Positions 58,601 to 64,000 of a stretch of 64,000 nucleotides of DNA are shown piece after piece. The translations under genes were made by a program, and so were the position numbers. Position 1 is the stretch's first letter. Each line of letters starts with the position of its first letter. The notes under the pieces are model-generated. The model saw nothing but the letters and a program-made list of their open reading frames with translations. It searched no databases and was not told the DNA's origin. Source of the stretch: Tanytarsus gracilentus (Eukaryota; Arthropoda; Insecta; Diptera; Chironomidae); NCBI GenBank assembly GCA_038502055.1, contig JAXRKN010000045.1, positions 10,715,501 through 10,779,500 on the forward strand, read 5' to 3'.

Positions 58601-61600
58601 AAACTGAAAAGGGGTTAATTAAATTCTCGAACTATAGACTCATGTGAAGTGAAAAAATCCCTAAAAGATGCACATTGAAAAGAGAAGACTAAATTAAATT
58701 CGCTTTCCCATTCACTGTTCAGTGAACATTTTTCTTTTCAAACGCTGCAACGAGAGTTTTCTGCGTCAAAGAATAAACTTTACATATATGCGTCCTCGTA
58801 AATGGCAAGCGAATATATTTTATGAGCACAGAAAGAGAAAAGGATATTCGAATAATAAAATTAGATTTAGGAGACATGCGATGAGCATTACGAGCAAGAC
58901 TTTCATCACTTTTGTTAACGACAGGTCTTTTATAGTGGTTTTACGTTTGCATTTTTAAATAAATCAAAACTTTCGCATTTTGAAAAATATTTTCCTCAAA
59001 AAAAAAAGAAAAAAATTAAAAAACCGTTAGAAAAATTCAAAACGTAACCGACAAAATTAATTTTCCGACTTAAGAAAATATTTTTTTAGCCTTTTGAAAA
59101 GCTTTTACACAAAGTTAATTCAAATCTCATTTTAGCTTTATTTTAATCGCTTCATGACTGCTAAAATTACCCCTCACGTCTATGTAAGTAGAAAATCTCG
59201 ATTATGTTCTTCAACAACATCATTGTGTGTAATTAAAATACAGAAACCGCCAGCAAGCACAAGTACCGCATTTACAGAGAACTAAGCACGTTCGAATGAA
59301 TTGCGCTTCAGGTGGTATCTTGAAGAAACATGCAAAAGTGCTTAGCATGTCGTAATGCATTTTTCTCACTCTGCTCTTGATGCCAGAACTAAAATGAGAT
59401 AGTTCTGAAATAAAGCTGTTCATGTAATCAATGTAAGTGCTGCGATAAATTTAAAAGCAAGATATAATTTTTTGTCCTGCAAACGTTTTCAGATTGATGA
59501 TAATTGAACAATTTCCTCATATTTTTTCATCTGACCACTTTTGATGTTCCAAAAGATTTTATTGCAACATCATTTAATTTCCATAATAATTATCATAAAA
59601 TATCAACAACATTCAGAGATTTTTTTATTACTGCATACGTCATTATAGTGAAAAACCGCAGTCTCTGCTAATTGGAGAATAAATCGCAATTAAAATTCAT
59701 GGAAATATTTTTTTTCACGAGTGATTAACTCTCAAAAGCTGATATTAATTTAAATTTTTAATGATGAACTTTTCTGTTGTGATTGATTTCAGATGAAAAT
59801 TTAAAAGTCGTGTAAAAAGAGTTGAAAATTTCAATTCAGAAATTATTGAAATTTATTTTTTGTTCCTAAAATTCCTTTCAATCATTAATTTTTAATTAAA
59901 AGCTTTTTAATAATTAAAAATTATCTCAATTTTCCATCAGCGTTATTAAAAGTTTTTTTTTCTATCAAATTCTCAATCAATATTTGAAATCTATCTTAAT
60001 CAGAAACTTTTTTTCATCAATTAGCATCAAATCTTTATATTTCGAATTTGAGATAAATAATGAGAAAAATTTTCCCGATCAAAGTTCTTGAAACATAAAA
60101 TTGAGATTTAAAGCAAACAATAAAAAGTTTCATCGATATTAATTTATTGAAGCGTGTGATTTTCACGTTTGGATTAAGCATAGATTTGCACAACTGAGTT
60201 AATAAACGTGGATTACTATTTTTGCGGTCTGTGAAATAAAAATAAAACCCAGATGTAATCGTGCTCAGTTGGTGATTTCAAAAAAAGGATTTTTATCCTT
60301 AAATTCAAGCCGATAAAAAGCTACAGCAAAAAAAAAGTTTATCGATTTTTTGATACAACTTAAAGATGAATTTCATGAAGTGATAAAAGCGACAGTAAAT
60401 GTTTCAACATGAGCACTTATGGTCAACATCTTCTTTCTCAGCTATCACAATGGGTTTGAGAAACTTTAATAAAACCGGACTTAGAAGATGTTTGGATAAA
60501 TCTTTCATGAGATGCTTTAGATAAATCGAAGAGATTATTTTGTTGCCAGGAAAATATCCGTCGGAATTTCACTAAACAAATTTTTATTTCAAATTAAATT
60601 TTTCTCTTTCTTTAATTCGAAACTTTAAGCGCCATCCAATGACGCAATTTATTGCGATGACGTGATCTAATTTTCTCGTTTTAAAAAAGAAGCAAAAAAC
60701 TTGCAGAAATCGACATTTAAGAGAGAGAAAGCAGGAAAAGGAAAAAATTAGGAAATTATCGAACGGAACTTGAGTTTATCGGCGGTTAAATGTCAAAAGT
60801 CGCTAATGTCGTCACTTAAAAAATATTCTCAGAATTTAATTTTAAATTCTTACAAAATAAAAAGTGAAAAAACTTTTTTATGAACTTCACTTGACATTTC
60901 ACAACTTTCAGGATTTTTTTCAGAATTTTTGAAGATACTTGGATAGGTGAAATGAGTTAAAAACTAATGTTGTGTTGACATTCGAAAATAGCATTTTCAT
61001 ATTTAGTTTAAACTTTAATACTTAAAGATAGTTTAACTCACTAATTTGTGGCTTAAAATTCGTATGCCGCACTATGCTACAAAATTAATACACATATCAT
61101 AGTATTCTGTTTCATGTTTTCATACAAAGGTAGTACAAAATGTGAAATTTGAAGAAATTTCTAATTTCATTTCTCCATGCTGTACAAAATAAAAAGTGAA
61201 AAAACTTTTTTCTGAACTTCACTTGACATTTTTAAATTCTCTTTTCAAATGATTTCCTTCTTAACTTCATTGCACAAGTAAGCACTTCCCACAGCGTAGA
61301 AAACAGTCGATAAAAAATCAAATTTTCTTCACACTGAAAATGCAATCATAGTGGAAATGAGATAAAGAAATCGAAGTGAGAGAAAATGATGAGAGGGAGC
61401 CTGGAGATACAGCCACCAATATATAAAAGCAATCGAGTAGAAAATCAGGACATTTCCGCAAAGGGAAGAGGAGATCAAATTGAGGTGACCGTTGGCAAGC
61501 GACAAACCAAAAAAATTGACGAAAAATTGATTTAACAGATTTTTTTTTATATAATTTTACAGCATGCGATTTTCACTTTTTTTCATGTCGTTAGAAAACT

Positions 61601-63040
61601 TTTTTAAAAATGGATTTTTCATTAATTTATCACGCGATGTTTTCACTTTCACTGAGTGTCTTTTGGCGGTTATAAAATAATACAAAAAAACTTTTCTGTG
61701 GCTTTGTAAAATAATTTCTCGGTTGTGATTTGTTGAGCGTTAAAATCTCGCCAGCGCGTGAAATTTTCACTTTAACGAGGGTGCGAAAAATAATTTCCTC
61801 TAATTAGGATCACTTAACAAATTTTCTACATCGATAACTTCTTCGAGCATTCACCAGTCAGCGGCCTAATGATAGCGAAATAATTTTTGTATTAAAAATT
61901 ATGGCAAAGGTCTTCCCAAAATTTGCCTCAAGTGATAAGCTCGATGTCAAGAAGTGTCACTGAGAGTCAAAAATCATCCCTTGTGTCGGAAAAAGGCATT
62001 TTATGCATCATCGGAGGGTATAATTGGAGACAGTTTGCAAAGTTCAATGCTCAAGAATGACAGAATGAGACGTGAAAATTTTGAGAAGTCTCAGAGGCAA
62101 AGAAATATACAAAAATTTTAAATTGAAATTCAGAGACATAAAATTTTCCCTCGACATCAAATCAGGAAGAGAAGTTTATTGCTCCACAAGTGCTCCATAA
62201 TGTAATTAACTTCTTTAATTCTTGTAAAATGAGATTTTTAATTAAATGTTCAACTTTTCACATCGAAAAAACATTTCCGGGGTTGACGATGGTTGAGTTC
62301 TGTCATCCACTCGCACGATATTCTTAACTATCCAATAAAATTCATAAAAGCTTCATCGTAAACTTAATTAAACATCAAATTTCATTATATTTTTCTTCAC
62401 GAGTGGCATAAAAATGAGAAGAAAACGGAAGCTGATTTTTCCTTTTGACACCAACTGGAAAATTAATTTTCTTTTTATTCAATAAAAGTTTTCTTTTCTC
62501 TTCCATAAAACATGAAATTCTTCCATTTCTTTATTTAACAATAAATTTTTTGCTCTGCTAGACTTACAACCATTTTCACATAATTTTCTTGTTCTTATAA
62601 TTTTAAAGGGTTAAAATTCATTTTCTCATGACTTAGCTTAGTAATTGTGCTTTTCTTGTGCTACATGAAACATCTTTTTTTATGAGTATAATTTTTTAGT
62701 GAGCTATAAATTGATTTACGACGAGAATTGGTGGCTTAAGTGGTGGAAATTTTATTGGAGATTATTACGATTGAGTTTTATGGCAAGGGTTGAGATTTTT
62801 TATGATTTTCTTCTTTTAAAACTCAAAATTTAAAAAAGCGAAAATAAAAAAAATTAACGTATTTTTTCAGTTTGAATTTGAAAGTTTTTATTTTATTTTT
62901 TTTTTGCTTAATTTTGTTTTTTTCCTGGATTTTATGCACAAATTTATAAAAAGTTGAATTTTTAGCATACAATTTGTAAAAATTGTTTTTTAAATTTAAC
63001 GGATTTAAAAAATTGAAAATTTTTAAACTCTAGAGTATAA
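55617..63040. other. Gene-poor region downstream of fibulin
   Basis: No exon with recognisable similarity is seen. It includes the fibulin 3' UTR (to about 55740), then 7 kb of A+T-rich DNA with less biased blocks (for example 57140-57440 and 61700-62100) that could be regulatory. A 48-bp direct repeat pair lies at 60851 and 61183. ORFs of 60-107 codons look random. Confidence 0.45.
60851..61230 (+). repeat. 48-bp direct repeat pair, 332 bp apart
   Basis: TACAAAATAAAAAGTGAAAA...ACTTGACATT occurs at 60851-60898 and 61183-61230 with one mismatch. TTTAAATTCT immediately precedes the first copy and follows the second. The 284 bp between are noncoding. This may be a local duplication or an insertion footprint. 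Confidence 0.65.
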
Positions 63041-63372
63041 ATGAACGCATATATGCAAAAACTGCCAAATGACTAAAATGGTAAACCCACATGCCTACTT
63101 CGGAAAAACATATATTTTAAATATTTTTCAAACGGGCAATTTTTATTTCCAAAAATGTGACTTATTGTGACTTCAATAATTTAATCAAACGTTTAAAAAC
63201 ACTTTCTGGATATCGCTAATAAACTTTTTGCTCTTCAATAGTACAAAAAAAAGAGATTATTGCAAGATAAAAATTGCCCGTTTGAAAAATATTTAAAATA
63301 TATGTTTTTCCGAAGTAGGCATGTGGGTTTACCATTTTAGTCATTTGGCAGTTTTTGCATATATGCGTTCAT
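63041..63372. mobile_element. 332-bp foldback element with perfect 106-bp arms
   Basis: The left arm 63041-63146 (starting ATGAACGCATATATGC) and the right arm 63267-63372 read as exact complements over 106 bp, with a 120-bp loop. Arm identity implies recent insertion or gene conversion. The outer flanks are AT-rich (TATAA / AATGC) and any target duplication is very short. No coding capacity. Confidence 0.75.
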
Positions 63373-63638
63373 AATGCTTTAAAACATTTTTAAAAACCCG
63401 TCAAAATTTTCCCTGAAATAAAAATTGCAAGCAAATTTTTTAAACATTTAATAAAAAAATGTTTCTCTCGCCACCATCAAAACTCTTCCATGTCCATAAT
63501 CTCTCCTCACTCCCACCACTGATTCAAAAAAATTTTCCCTCAACACTGCATTTTTACACTGTAAGTAATAAATTTCCATTTCATTTAAATAAAACCAAAA
63601 CAACCGATTCGAAAATGTGTTATGAAAAAACATTTATA

Positions 63639-63983
63639 CTAAATGTCCTCGATTCGATTGAATGCACCGAAAAAAGCTTTATTTTTGGCACAGTTGATGT
63701 CGTGTAAATCGAGCTCACATAATCGTGGCTCCGAAGTCGAGTAATATAAGTTTGTGTCGCTCCTATTTAAATTAATATCACTAAACGCATTGTTACCGAA
63801 CGGATGATGGTGCTTTCCATTGTGATGCACTTGTATGTGATGATTATGTTGATGATGATGCTGTTGGTGCTGAATTGCATGGAGACTATTGGAGCTGAAT
63901 GTTCGCTCCAAAATTTCGCCCCAATATTTTTCCGAGAGTCCATCGTAGTCGGTATTATTGCCACTGATTGTAGACGCCATCAT
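63639..63983 (-). CDS. Histidine-rich protein or exon at the window edge, unknown
   Basis: An open frame of 114 codons begins MMASTISGNNTDYDGL with a favourable AAA before ATG, and continues through EKYWGEILERTF, a His/Gln tract (HQQHHHQHNHHIQ), HHHPFGNNAFSDINLN and YYSTSEPRLCELDLHD to a stop. The frame is also open upstream of the ATG to the window edge, so this may be a last exon of a gene that starts outside, or a complete short frame. A possible splice donor (G|GTAACA at the PFGNN codons) would shorten it. Sequence complexity around the His tract supports coding; the family is not recognised. Confidence 0.4.
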   Translation of the reverse strand: MMASTISGNNTDYDGLSEKYWGEILERTFSSNSLHAIQHQQHHHQHNHHIQVHHNGKHHHPFGNNAFSDINLNRSDTNLYYSTSEPRLCELDLHDINCAKNKAFFGAFNRIEDI

Positions 63984-64000
63984 TTTAGGTAGAGGTGGAA

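Overview
The window is A+T-rich animal nuclear DNA with spliceosomal genes, canonical GT..AG introns, long introns and many short inverted-repeat elements. The proteins are insect-like (insect-type choline acetyltransferase, an intronless vesicular acetylcholine transporter nested in it, a YGAP-repeat cuticular protein, chitin-binding mucins). I infer a lower dipteran (midge, gnat or mosquito-like); the species cannot be fixed from the sequence.

Layout. 1-7100: gene-poor DNA with a tandem repeat, a 559-bp hAT-type element (430-988) and smaller elements. 7124-10470: a secreted YGAP-repeat protein (plus strand) with a TATA promoter. About 11500-43416: the cholinergic locus. Choline acetyltransferase (ChAT) has 10 coding exons from 12233 to 43416. 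Its 21-kb first intron holds VAChT on the same strand (19537-21243) and an antisense cysteine-rich gene (27121-28407). Its third intron holds two antisense paralogous mucin genes: one with a chitin-binding domain and an array of 12-36 nt microexons (36064-38187), and one with two C-type lectin domains (38469-40991). 46200-46622: a small two-exon gene resembling TFPT/INO80F. 47718-55616: an 18-exon fibulin. 55617-63638: gene-poor. 63639-63983: a histidine-rich ORF at the right edge on the minus strand.

How they work together. ChAT makes acetylcholine and VAChT loads it into vesicles; the nested arrangement allows shared transcription. ChAT has no usable AUG: its reading frame opens with GTG, as described for Drosophila ChAT, and the surrounding exon is free of ATG for about 350 nt. 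The intronic mucins look like gut or cuticle extracellular-matrix genes unrelated in function to their host.

The most unusual structure is the microexon array in the 36-38 kb mucin: ten tandem phase-1 exons, three of them only 12 nt, each adding one or more PSTE-type units, so skipping any of them keeps the frame. Exon models were built by hand from splice consensus and frame closure; no alignment or expression data were used.
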